Below the pieces are notes generated by a model. That model did no database searches and was not told where the DNA came from. It saw only the letters and a program-made list of their open reading frames with translations. This document shows positions 1 to 8,308 of a DNA stretch of 64,000 nucleotides, piece by piece. Each line of letters begins with the position of its first letter. Positions within the stretch are counted from its first letter, which is position 1. The DNA is from Streptomyces sp. NRRL S-244 (GTDB taxonomy: Bacteria > Actinomycetota > Actinomycetes > Streptomycetales > Streptomycetaceae). The translations under genes were made by a program, and so were the position numbers. The stretch spans positions 62,001 through 126,000 of the forward strand of contig NZ_JOCX01000003.1 in the NCBI RefSeq assembly GCF_000717915.1. Reading direction: 5' to 3'.

Positions 1-2
1 CC

Positions 3-602
3 GTCGCGATCAACGAGCCCGTGGCGGCCAAGACGAACGTCGCCAAGGACGACGGCAACCAGTATCCGGACGGCACGCCCGCGTCCACCAAGTACCCCGC
101 CCCGGCGAAGCCCAAGGCGAAGACCGGCGGCGCGTACGACTACGCGGCCATGGCGAAGTACGCGGAGAAGTACTGGAGCAGCTACAACCCGGCGTACCGC
201 AAGTTCAGCGGCGCGGGAGGCGACTGCACCAACTTCATCAGCCAGGCGCTCAAGGCGGGTGGCTGGAAGACCGTTCCGGGCCCCACGACGGACTACCGCA
301 ACTGGTCCTACGAGAGCACCCGCCAGACCGACTCCTGGGTCGGCGCGAACGAGTGGGCGTGGTTCACCCTCTCCAACAAGCGGGCCGCCAACCTGGCCAA
401 CGTCTACCAGACGGACGTCGGTGACATCGTGCAGGTGGACTTCAACAGGGACGGGTCCAAGGACCATTCCATGATGGTGACGTACCGCAGCAACGCCGGA
501 ATGCCGTACCTCACCTACCACTCCACCAACACCTACCGCAAGTCGCTCGCGAGCATCATCGCGTCCTACCCGGACGCGATCTACTACGCGTACCGCACCT
601 GA
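3..602 (+). CDS. Secreted-type Amidase_6 domain protein, C-terminal part (5' end outside window)
   Basis: The frame is open from base 3, so the N-terminus lies left of the window. An Ala/Pro/Lys-rich linker is followed by a domain of about 150 residues with YAEKYW, YRKF, GDCTNFISQAL and KDHSMMVTY. This is the Amidase_6 (PF12671) pattern, where the Cys of DCTNF and the His of DHSMM are the expected catalytic pair of a papain/NlpC-like cell-wall amidase. The substrate is not determinable from sequence. Family members are normally exported, which agrees with the linker, but the signal peptide is not in view. A strong hairpin follows the TGA. Confidence 0.85.
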   Translation, partial: VAINEPVAAKTNVAKDDGNQYPDGTPASTKYPAPAKPKAKTGGAYDYAAMAKYAEKYWSSYNPAYRKFSGAGGDCTNFISQALKAGGWKTVPGPTTDYRNWSYESTRQTDSWVGANEWAWFTLSNKRAANLANVYQTDVGDIVQVDFNRDGSKDHSMMVTYRSNAGMPYLTYHSTNTYRKSLASIIASYPDAIYYAYRT

Positions 603-617
603 CGGTCGCCCCTCGGC

Positions 618-650
618 TTCTCCTGCCGCGGAACCCCCGCGGCAGGAGAA
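618..650. terminator. 14-bp-stem bidirectional terminator
   Basis: Perfect arms at 618-631 and 637-650 (TTCTCCTGCCGCGG and its complement) enclose a 5-nt loop. It lies between the convergent amidase gene and the last gene of the VMAP operon, so it probably serves both strands. Confidence 0.8.
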
Positions 651-688
651 CGCCGGGACCTGGGTCTGGTGCGCGCTCCAGCAGGCAA

Positions 689-3600
689 TCAGCGCAGCGA
701 CGAGGACTGTACGGAGTCCTGCTCATTGCCCGTGGTGAAGAAGAGCGGCCGAGGATCGGACGGGATGAAAAGCGCCGCGCCTTCCGTCGGCGGTTCGGTG
801 CCCTCCGACGGAAGGCGGGTCTGCAGATCGATCCGTGTCGGCATCATGTCCATGAGACCGTGAGCGTCTGGGCGCTGATCCAAGTCGTCTGCGAACAAGA
901 TCAAGTGAATGCCGAGCCGCGGGCCGGTACGGGCGGCATCCTGCATCACGCTGAGCAATTCCGGCGCCGACCGGAGAATCCGCGGGAAGTTCTCCACGGC
1001 CACGACAAGACGCGGTAGCCGCGGCAGGAGGGGGTTCTCGGATGCCGCGTCCTCGAGCATCCCAATGTCGTCGTGAGTCGTGATCGTCTCCAGCACGTGC
1101 CGGCGACGGCTGAGCTCGTACTTGAGCTTCTCACCCAGTGAGAGAGCGTGCGTCGTGTCGTCGCGCAGGTTGAGGTAGGCCGAACCGCTCACGGCGCCCT
1201 CGAAGCGGGCGAGCCCGCTGTGGCCGTCGTGGTCGGCAAGGATGAGCTCCATGCCCGTCCGGGCTTGCCGCGTCAGCTGCTCCAGGACGCGGCCGATGAC
1301 GTCCCTGCGTACACGAGCCGGACGCCCCAGGCACAGGAGGTGGGGGCCTTGTCCACCGCGGTGTTCGCTCTCAAGGGCCAGTTCCACCGTATCCAGTTCT
1401 GCGTTCAACCCGAGAGTCACCGTCAGCGGGTGACGCTGCAGACCCTGACCGTGGGCAAGGGAGTCGAAGGCTCGGACCAACCTGGCCGCGGAAGGTCTGC
1501 GGGCAGGATCGGTGTGCGTGCAGGCTCGAAGGATGGCAACCAGGTCGGACGAGAGCCTCGTGTTCGATGACCTCAGACCCTCGAGGAGGTCCACGCTCCC
1601 CTTCCGGCCTGTCGCCGCCTCCAAGAGCACGATGCCGAGTGCGTAGACATCGGCCTCCTCGGTCGGGTCGGTTGCGGGGTCCTCCAGTTCCGGGGCCCGA
1701 TACAGGGGGTTGGGCTCATAGCGTGACCTGTACCGGCTGGACCTGCCATCGAGCGATGCCGTCGTCCACCTCGCGATCTGTACGTCGCGCCCCGCGATCA
1801 GCACGCAGTGGGGAGTGAGGGAGCCGTGGACGAGCCGTCTCTGGTGGGCCCTGGACAGCCCTTTCGCGAGCTGCCGGGCCACTGCGACCAGAGCCGCTTG
1901 GTGCAGGACCCCCTGCTGCCGCGTGAAGGCCCGTAGGTTCGGCGCCGGTTCCGTCGTGCCGTCCAGTGCGCAGTCGACCGCGAGCCATGGCCGGTCATGA
2001 CTCGTGTCCCAGGCCATCAGTCGAGGCGCATGGACGCCGTCCATCCGCTTCAGCGCGGCGACTTCGGTCTCAACGAGCTCGTGGGCCTGCCGTGCATCCG
2101 GAATGCGGACGACGAGGACGCGGCCCTCTCCGTCGTGCGCCAGGAACATCCCGACCTCCGACCAGCCTCCGCCGTGCTCGGCGAACACGTCGTACGGCAG
2201 GTCGTCCCGTTCGAACCGAGGGTCGGCGACCGACAGCCGGCGCCATCCCGTCAGCTCGGGGTCGAGTGTGAAGCCCGCCGGAAGCTCTCGGAGCTCGCCG
2301 CGGGACGGCAGCGGCTCCGGCTCCGGCCCTGAGGTGTCGGGGAGCGAGACCCCGAGCCTGCGCCTGAGGGTGTCGTCCACCCAGCCGAACGGCCCACGCG
2401 TGCCGGATCGCACCTGGTCAGGGCCCTCGGGATGGGGCAGCCAGGCCGGAAATCCGGCCGACGAACCCGCGAGTTCAGCCAGGTGCGTCGTGACCGCCTG
2501 CGCGGTGCGAACCAGTTCGGCGGGCGGCACCGTGCCCAACAGGACCCTCCGGGTCTCGTCCGTGAAGTCGAAGGCCTTCTGGTGCGGGGCGTTCTCGGAC
2601 CCGTCGACGCCGTGCATCAACCCACCGAGAAAGACCTCCGCCAGGTGGGACGTGTCGACGGCCGGAGTGACCGCGTGCTGGACGAGCCGCATCGCCGGGA
2701 CGGGCAGTGGGGCCACGGCGGCCAGATGGGCCGCCAGGCGGTAGGCGTCCGAGGACGCTGCGGCCCTGAACCGCAGCACGGCCTCCTCCGCGTCGCCGGC
2801 CGTGTCTTGCTGGCCGAAGGCCCGGTCGCCGGTATTCGGGACTGGGGAGCCGGGAAGGGTCAGCAGGGGAAGCACCGCGGTGTCCTCGGGGGAGCCGATC
2901 AGTCGGGCCCAGGTGCCCAGGCTGCTCCCGTCCGTGGCCAGCACCGGGACCGGCACCCCGTCGTACGGTGCCAGTTCGGGCGGCAGCACGGGGTCCTCGA
3001 TGTGCCAGGACCGGTTCGCCTCACCTCTGCGGCGGGTCGTCACCTTCCACGGCTCCGCATGGATGCCCGAGCCCGCCCAGAGGCGCTGCGGGAGCGCGTG
3101 CACCACCGCCGTCGGCCCAGCCGACGCGGCACGCAGGAGGGCCTGGTGCATGGAACCGTCCCGCCATGCCCGGCCGACCCCATCGCTCACGACGAGGAGC
3201 AGGGTGTTCCCCGAGGGATCGTGCACGGTTGACAGTGGCAGCGTCGTGACGAGCCCTCCGTACGGACGGCTGCTCAGTCGGGGACCAGCGGGATCGCGGC
3301 TGTCGAGGCCGTGGACGCGCACGTGCCGGAAGGCTCCGCAGCGCTCCATCAACCCTCGGAGCTCCCCCGCGAGCTGCTGCCACAGGAGCATGGAGACGCC
3401 GTCGTCGACGAGGAGTGCCAGATCGAGCCACCTGGTTTTCGCGGGGCGTAGCACGGCGTCCGGCAAGCCGGTCTCGGCAATGGCCGAGACCGTCGCATCG
3501 ACGTCGAGTTCCGTGCGCAGCGCGTCGGTGCGTAGCTGTTTCAGTGGGCGAAGGGCCCGCCCGAGTCGGAGCTCCACGCCCTCCAGCGCCTTCACCCCGG

Positions 3601-3979
3601 GAGTGCGTACCGCCATGGCGGCCCGGTCGGTGTGCGCGGCCTGCCTCTCCGCGGAGGCGGGAGCGGCGTGCAGGCCGTTGCTCTGTGCGGCATCGGATCC
3701 GGCCCCCGTCGCCGCACTCGGGTGGGCCTTCTCCCGCCGGTCCTCGTCGTGGTCTTCGCTCGACGGCCCGGAGGCGGGCTCGGCAGTGGCGGCACCAGCC
3801 TTGCGAGCGGCCGCTGCGGTGCGTGACTCGGCGGCGGTCGCCACCCGCGCCAGCGCTGTGGCCGCTGCCGGGGGCAATCGGGCCGCCAGCCACAGCGCGT
3901 CAAGGAGCTCCTCGGCATCGAGGAGCTCGTCGTCGCCGGACAGGACACCGCGAACCCTGTGCAGCATGGATTCGGTCAC
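689..3979 (-). CDS. SAV_2336-type multidomain protein: vWA-like, pseudokinase and degenerate FtsK/EccC-like region
   Basis: Product of 1096 aa. The start chosen is GTG at 3979, whose GTGA overlaps the stop of the upstream MoxR gene; an ATG at 3967 is the alternative. Residues 1-60 match the helical start of SAV_2336-type proteins and are followed by a charged Ala-rich linker. Residues about 184-330 look like a vWA fold with a weakened metal site (VDDGVSM, then VVSDGVG). Residues about 590-840 are kinase-like, with YRAPE and DVYALGIVLLEAATG intact. However, HRD is replaced by HGS (718-720), DFG by an ARW-type sequence (736-738), and the beta-3 Lys by Arg, so it is a predicted pseudokinase. Residues about 852-1080 resemble an FtsK/EccC ATPase (LILADHDG, LKYELSRRRHVL, RLGIHLILFA), but the Walker A position reads LGRPARVRRDVI and Walker B reads VVAVENF. 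The product is probably a regulatory scaffold for the MoxR partner. The function is inferred. Confidence 0.8.
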   Translation of the reverse strand: MTESMLHRVRGVLSGDDELLDAEELLDALWLAARLPPAAATALARVATAAESRTAAAARKAGAATAEPASGPSSEDHDEDRREKAHPSAATGAGSDAAQSNGLHAAPASAERQAAHTDRAAMAVRTPGVKALEGVELRLGRALRPLKQLRTDALRTELDVDATVSAIAETGLPDAVLRPAKTRWLDLALLVDDGVSMLLWQQLAGELRGLMERCGAFRHVRVHGLDSRDPAGPRLSSRPYGGLVTTLPLSTVHDPSGNTLLLVVSDGVGRAWRDGSMHQALLRAASAGPTAVVHALPQRLWAGSGIHAEPWKVTTRRRGEANRSWHIEDPVLPPELAPYDGVPVPVLATDGSSLGTWARLIGSPEDTAVLPLLTLPGSPVPNTGDRAFGQQDTAGDAEEAVLRFRAAASSDAYRLAAHLAAVAPLPVPAMRLVQHAVTPAVDTSHLAEVFLGGLMHGVDGSENAPHQKAFDFTDETRRVLLGTVPPAELVRTAQAVTTHLAELAGSSAGFPAWLPHPEGPDQVRSGTRGPFGWVDDTLRRRLGVSLPDTSGPEPEPLPSRGELRELPAGFTLDPELTGWRRLSVADPRFERDDLPYDVFAEHGGGWSEVGMFLAHDGEGRVLVVRIPDARQAHELVETEVAALKRMDGVHAPRLMAWDTSHDRPWLAVDCALDGTTEPAPNLRAFTRQQGVLHQAALVAVARQLAKGLSRAHQRRLVHGSLTPHCVLIAGRDVQIARWTTASLDGRSSRYRSRYEPNPLYRAPELEDPATDPTEEADVYALGIVLLEAATGRKGSVDLLEGLRSSNTRLSSDLVAILRACTHTDPARRPSAARLVRAFDSLAHGQGLQRHPLTVTLGLNAELDTVELALESEHRGGQGPHLLCLGRPARVRRDVIGRVLEQLTRQARTGMELILADHDGHSGLARFEGAVSGSAYLNLRDDTTHALSLGEKLKYELSRRRHVLETITTHDDIGMLEDAASENPLLPRLPRLVVAVENFPRILRSAPELLSVMQDAARTGPRLGIHLILFADDLDQRPDAHGLMDMMPTRIDLQTRLPSEGTEPPTEGAALFIPSDPRPLFFTTGNEQDSVQSSSLR

Positions 3980-4995
3980 AGCGTTCTGGCGAGCCGGTGC
4001 AGCACGGCGTCCAGCAGGCCGTCCGCGTCGAGTTGGACGCCACCCCGTCGCAGGAACACGGCGTTGAGCAGTTGGTCTGTCGCCAGTTCTCCGCGTGCTC
4101 TGCGGGCGAGGAAGGCCCTCATCAGGTCTTCGAGGCCGTCCGTGTCGGTGTCGCCATCGGGGTTCAGGTGTGCGGAGATGATGGCACGCAGACGGTCCTC
4201 GTCCGGTTCCGGTAGGTCCAGGCGTACGCAACGGCGCAGGAAGGCCGGCGGGAAGTCGCGCTCGCCGTTGCTGGTGATGACGACGACCGGGAACTCCGAG
4301 CAGCGTACGTGGCCGCGGACGACGTCCGTCCATGCGTCGGGATCGGCGGTCAGCACGCGTACCGAGGAGTGTTTCTCGGGGAGCCTCGCCAGCTCCGGGA
4401 TCTCGAACTCGCCTTCCTCGAAGACGTTGAGCAGATCGTTCGGGAGGTCGACGTCTCCCTTGTCCAGCTCGTCCACGAGGAGCACGCGGGGGGTTTGCGA
4501 CGCGACCAATGCCGTGCCGAGCGGTCCGAGACGTACGTACGAGCCGATGCTGGGCTCCTCCACCGCGGAGTCGTCCCCCGTGTGGGGTTCGCGTCTCATG
4601 TTCGTCTCGCGAAGCCTGCCGATTGCGTCGTACCGGTACAGCGCGTCCTGGAGGGCGGTGCGGCTGTTGACCGGCCAGTGCAGGACACGCCCCAGGGACA
4701 GCTCATGGGCGACGGCGTACGCGAGCGACGACTTGCCCGTTCCCGGGTGGCCTGTCACCAGCAGCGGGCGGCGCAGGAGCAGTGCGGCATTGACGACGTC
4801 CGCCTCCTGGGCTCCGATCAGGTACGGCCGATTGCGGTGGGAGTCGTCCGCTTCCGCCCCTCCGAACCGTCGCCACGGCGGGGCCTCGGGGAAGGAGATG
4901 CTCCTTGCTCGGCCATCGCCTTTGAACAACCGCCACTCGGCGCCTCGGCCGTCATCCGTCGTGTCGTGCTGCCCCTGGAGTTCCTGGGCCGTCAT
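3976..4995 (-). CDS. MoxR-family AAA+ ATPase
   Basis: Product of 339 aa. Walker A is GHPGTGKS at 82-89 and Walker B is VLLVDE at 171-176, followed by LDKGDVDLPNDLLNVFEEG, the MoxR-type signature. The sensor region reads VVVITSNGERDFPPAFLRRC. MoxR ATPases act as chaperones that remodel vWA-domain partners; here the partner is encoded immediately downstream with a 4-nt overlap. The ATG at 4995 was chosen because a further upstream extension would run into the trypsin gene. All motor residues appear intact, so this is the likely energy-using component of the operon. Confidence 0.9.
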   Translation of the reverse strand: MTAQELQGQHDTTDDGRGAEWRLFKGDGRARSISFPEAPPWRRFGGAEADDSHRNRPYLIGAQEADVVNAALLLRRPLLVTGHPGTGKSSLAYAVAHELSLGRVLHWPVNSRTALQDALYRYDAIGRLRETNMRREPHTGDDSAVEEPSIGSYVRLGPLGTALVASQTPRVLLVDELDKGDVDLPNDLLNVFEEGEFEIPELARLPEKHSSVRVLTADPDAWTDVVRGHVRCSEFPVVVITSNGERDFPPAFLRRCVRLDLPEPDEDRLRAIISAHLNPDGDTDTDGLEDLMRAFLARRARGELATDQLLNAVFLRRGGVQLDADGLLDAVLHRLARTL

Positions 4996-5056
4996 CGGGT
5001 GTCCGTTCCTTGTCCGTGAGTCCGTGGGTCCGTCGTACCGCGCACTGGCCGCATCG

Positions 5057-7261
5057 TCATGAGGGGTCCGCCAATTGCAGCGGACCCGGCAGCGCCAGGT
5101 CACCGTCTTCCCACACGAGCGCCGGTCTCGCGGCCGAGGAAGGGGCTTGGGATCCGTACAGGATCGACCTGAAGTCCTGGAGCCGTTGCGGGAGTTTGTG
5201 CAGCGATCCGGTCGGATCGAAATCGTTCAGCCGGGCGGCGTCCTCGTGTGACTCGGCGGCCCGGTCCCACAGCACGACGGGAACGCCCATGGCCAGGCAT
5301 ATGGGGAGAAGCCGAGAACGCTGTTCCGGCGAGCCATGGAGCACGACGCGTGTGGTGTCGTGGTGGGGCGCCTTCAGAAGGTCGTGCAGGCGCCGTATGT
5401 CGACGGACGGCTCGTCGACGACGAGCGTGCCGGTGCCGCCGGCCGCCCATCGCCTGCGCATGTCACGTGCGGCCGTGGGGACACGACCGCTCAGCTCGGG
5501 GCAGCGAAGTGCCACCTGGTACCGGCTGCCGAGCGCGACGCTGAGGTCCCCGAGGTCCGGGAAAACGTCCCCGAGCTCGCTCCCCGTCTGCCAGCTGTCG
5601 ACAGGGATCTCCAGTCCGTCGGCTCCAACGACCACGTCCACCTGGGTCGGCGGATGGCCACTGCCCGCCTGGCTTCCCTCCGCCGCCCGACGGATCAGTC
5701 GTCCGATCTCGTCCGGCGGCAGGGAGCCCTGCGGGACGGTCACCGATGTCCGCGTCCCGTCGCGGCGGCCGAGCCAGATCTCGCACAGGAAGTTTTCCGG
5801 GCTGTCAGCTCCCGCCCGTGTCAGGCGGACGACGATCCGGGTGACGGGTGACGGGCGGTGGGACGCCCATGCCTCCGCATCCGCCCGCCGTTCCCCGAGC
5901 GCCGAGCGGCTGATTCCCAGGCGCCCGGCGACGCGGTCGCACCACGCGCGCAGGACCATGCGGCCGCCCGGGTCGGCCACCGCGGCCGCCACGAACTCCG
6001 CCAGTCTGAGCAGTGCCGGAACGGGCAGGGAATCCGCCGCGCCACCCCGCCCGTCGGGGTAATCCTCCAACGTCAGCACAACGTGGTCGACATCCGCATC
6101 GGTCAGTCGGGAAGTGTGTGCCAGCACTTCCGGAAGCTCCATGAAGCGCAGTGCTTCCCGTGCGGCGCGGGAGATCAGGTCCGGTTCCGCCGTGACGACC
6201 GTGCGCAGCGCCGTGACCAGCTGCCGGTGCTCCGTGACGGACAGCAGCCGCACGTCGGCCTCCAAGCGGCCGAATGCCAGCAGGTCGTTGAGCGTCCGGC
6301 GATCGCCGACGTGGTTCCCGACCGCAGGGGCCAGTGACTCCGTCAGCGTCGCCAGCGCACGCGCCTCGGTCAGCAACAGCGCCGCGAGCTCGTCCAAGGT
6401 GGGCGCCGAAAGTTCGTTCTCGGGCGGTGGTTCCCAACCGACGCCGACCGCGAGGTCCCGGCAATGGTCGGCGCGCCGTGCCGGGTCGTCCAGCAGGGCC
6501 CGCAGCATCGGCACGATCGCTTGTCCGGGTACCTCGCCGGGCCCGGTACAGGTGGGCCCACTCGGATCGGCGACCCGGCACTCGGCGACGACGTCGTCGG
6601 CCCCCGCGCCGGTCAGCTGCTCCCGGACCGTCTGCCAGGGCAGGGCCCAGCCCCGCCGGACGGTGTCCTGCGACCGCAGCGGGCCCGTGTCCGACAGCAC
6701 CTGGGCAATGACGAGCCCAGCGACGGTGACGTCGGACCTGACCCACAGGGGGCCACCGCTGTACCCGGGCCCGATGGCGGCACCGGTGAGAGTTCCGTCG
6801 AGGTACCAGCACCCTCCGTCCTCATGGCCGGCCACGGTGTCGGCATAGGTGATGGCGACACCGCCGCCGTGCCAGGCCCGGAGCTTCAACCCCTCGGACA
6901 TCTCGCGCCAGACCACGGGGGTGGCCCACTCGGGAGCTGCCTCCTCCAGGTCCAGTACCGCCAGGTCGCCGTCCCACGCGATGCTGTGCGGCCGTGGCCG
7001 GGGCGGCAGCCACACCGACAGACGCGCGGCGCCCTGACGCGTGGCCGCCCCAGAGCTGCGGAACGCGATGCTCAGGGGCTGTTCGGCCGCAGGCCTCTCG
7101 GTGCTCAGCGGCTCCCGCCCCAGAGCATCGTTGACGACGTGGGCACAGGTCAGAAGGCGGTTCGGCGAGAGGAGTACGGCAGCGCCCGCCGCCTTGGCGT
7201 CACTCTCGCGCAACAGCGCGGCGTGGAAGACCGGGGCTGCCGGCCGGCGGAACCAGCCCAT
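5057..7261 (-). CDS. Trypsin-like serine protease fused to a VMAP-type (vWA-MoxR-associated protein) region
   Basis: Product of 734 aa. Residues 1-200 are a trypsin/HtrA-like protease with an apparently intact triad: His41 in TCAHVV, Asp99 in GDLAVLDLE and Ser168 in GPGYSGGP. There is no signal peptide, so it should act in the cytoplasm. Residues about 230-450 are helical and resemble effector-associated or VMAP middle regions. Residues about 480-734 resemble the VMAP C-terminal domain (vWA-MoxR-associated protein), with IPVDSWQ, ALGSRYQVALRCPEL and LVWEDGDLALP. The ATG at 7261 lies 2 nt after the stop of the small upstream gene, so the two are translationally coupled. In such systems the protease is thought to be the effector, released when the MoxR/vWA pair senses a trigger. 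That role is inference from the family. Confidence 0.85.
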   Translation of the reverse strand: MGWFRRPAAPVFHAALLRESDAKAAGAAVLLSPNRLLTCAHVVNDALGREPLSTERPAAEQPLSIAFRSSGAATRQGAARLSVWLPPRPRPHSIAWDGDLAVLDLEEAAPEWATPVVWREMSEGLKLRAWHGGGVAITYADTVAGHEDGGCWYLDGTLTGAAIGPGYSGGPLWVRSDVTVAGLVIAQVLSDTGPLRSQDTVRRGWALPWQTVREQLTGAGADDVVAECRVADPSGPTCTGPGEVPGQAIVPMLRALLDDPARRADHCRDLAVGVGWEPPPENELSAPTLDELAALLLTEARALATLTESLAPAVGNHVGDRRTLNDLLAFGRLEADVRLLSVTEHRQLVTALRTVVTAEPDLISRAAREALRFMELPEVLAHTSRLTDADVDHVVLTLEDYPDGRGGAADSLPVPALLRLAEFVAAAVADPGGRMVLRAWCDRVAGRLGISRSALGERRADAEAWASHRPSPVTRIVVRLTRAGADSPENFLCEIWLGRRDGTRTSVTVPQGSLPPDEIGRLIRRAAEGSQAGSGHPPTQVDVVVGADGLEIPVDSWQTGSELGDVFPDLGDLSVALGSRYQVALRCPELSGRVPTAARDMRRRWAAGGTGTLVVDEPSVDIRRLHDLLKAPHHDTTRVVLHGSPEQRSRLLPICLAMGVPVVLWDRAAESHEDAARLNDFDPTGSLHKLPQRLQDFRSILYGSQAPSSAARPALVWEDGDLALPGPLQLADPS

Positions 7262-7263
7262 CC

Positions 7264-7665
7264 CTACGCCTGGGAACCGTCGCCGGTGCCCTGGTTCTGC
7301 CAGGTGGCGCTGACGGTCATGGTGGCCTTGCCGTTGGCTCCGACGATCCCGAGCTTGAAGTCCTGGCCGATCTCGACGCCGAACTCGACCGTCAGCTCCT
7401 GCGGCGGGCGCCCGGTGCGGGTGACCGCGCCGTGGATCTCTTCGAGCAGTGGCCCGAGGGGGCGCAGGGTGGACTGCAGGACGTCCTGGGCGAGCGCGGC
7501 GGCACGTCCTCCGCGGGCCACCGGGGTGGCCGTGCCGAAGCCGTCGGGAAGGTCTGCCGTTTCGGAGGGGTCGGCCGGGACGAGGGCCGGTGCCGATTCT
7601 CCGGCGTCGGAGAGTTCGACACGTAACGCGGCGCCACCGAGATCGAGTTCGAGGTATTCGGGCAT
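7264..7665 (-). CDS. Trypco1-like (CU044_2847 family) small protein
   Basis: Product of 133 aa, starting MPEYLELDLGGAALRVEL. It has two beta-rich blocks, the second being ELTVEFGVEIGQDFKLGIVG followed by ATMTVSATWQNQ, around a short helix. This is the pattern of the CU044_2847 family (trypsin-co-occurring domain 1), which is almost always encoded beside a trypsin-like conflict protease. It has no catalytic motif, signal peptide or membrane segment. The first ORF residue in frame is 9 nt upstream (7674); the ATG at 7665 gives the usual family start. It is the first gene of the operon and probably encodes a partner or regulator of the protease. Confidence 0.8.
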   Translation of the reverse strand: MPEYLELDLGGAALRVELSDAGESAPALVPADPSETADLPDGFGTATPVARGGRAAALAQDVLQSTLRPLGPLLEEIHGAVTRTGRPPQELTVEFGVEIGQDFKLGIVGANGKATMTVSATWQNQGTGDGSQA

Positions 7666-7981
7666 GCGCCACATTGTGCCCGAGAATATGCCCCTGTCGG
7701 GTCCGAAGTCTCAAGGATGTGCGGCCTCACCTTGGAGGAACGTTCACCCGCGATGGGTTCAGACGGGCACGAAGTGCCTTGGTTCCGACCCGGGGTGGCG
7801 GGCAGGACGTACTCCGCTCGCCGTCCGACGGTGGGCCGGCATACAGGGCCTGCGGCCAACCACAGCAGAGCTCTTGAGCAAAACCACCCGGCCCGATGTC
7901 ACGCCCCACCAACTGCTCGCTGTGCCTCATCCGCACAAACGGCGGGCCGGGCAGAGAGTCACATACCTCCTCTCAGGACTG
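7666..7981. other. Intergenic region upstream of the VMAP operon
   Basis: This 316-bp stretch holds no convincing gene. It contains the leader of the Trypco1 gene, with an AT-richer GGGCATATTCTCGG about 20 nt before the start that may be the -10 area. A small dyad GGCAC-gaa-GTGCC lies at 7766-7778. The other side is the downstream end of rhaM, where no strong terminator is visible. Confidence 0.5.
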
Positions 7982-8308
7982 TCAGTCCAGGTGGAACACC
8001 TCCGTCAGCGGTGCCATCGCCTGGTCAGCCGGCGTTCCGTCCAGGTGCTGGAAGTAGCGGGACATCTCGGCCTGCCAGCGGGCATTGACCTCGGTGGCGG
8101 ACATCGCCTCGCGGGCGCGATCGAAGTCCTCGGTCTCCAGGTAGCCGACGAGCAGGCCGTCCGGGCGCAGGAACAGGGAGTAGTTGGTCCAGCCGGTGGC
8201 CCGGAGGGCATCGAGCATCTCCGGCCACACCCGGGCGTGGCGCTCGCGGTACTCGTCTACGAGTTCGGCCTTCACCTGGAGCAGGAAGCAGATCCGGTGC
8301 TTCGTCAT
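7982..8308 (-). CDS. rhaM: L-rhamnose mutarotase
   Basis: Product of 108 aa. It interconverts alpha- and beta-L-rhamnose in the cytoplasm, supplying the anomer used by the isomerase. Motifs YRERHARVWPEMLDALRATGW, NYSLFLRPDGLLVGYLE and MSRYFQHLDG are characteristic, and the length matches the family (about 105). ATG at 8308 overlaps the stop of the DUF4091 glycosidase gene (ATGA), so translation is coupled. It is the last gene of the rhamnose group. Confidence 0.93.
   Translation of the reverse strand: MTKHRICFLLQVKAELVDEYRERHARVWPEMLDALRATGWTNYSLFLRPDGLLVGYLETEDFDRAREAMSATEVNARWQAEMSRYFQHLDGTPADQAMAPLTEVFHLD

Noticed and set aside
3980..4333. Upstream extension of the SAV_2336-type protein
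   Set aside because: It would overlap the MoxR gene in another frame. The GTG overlapping the MoxR stop explains the start better.
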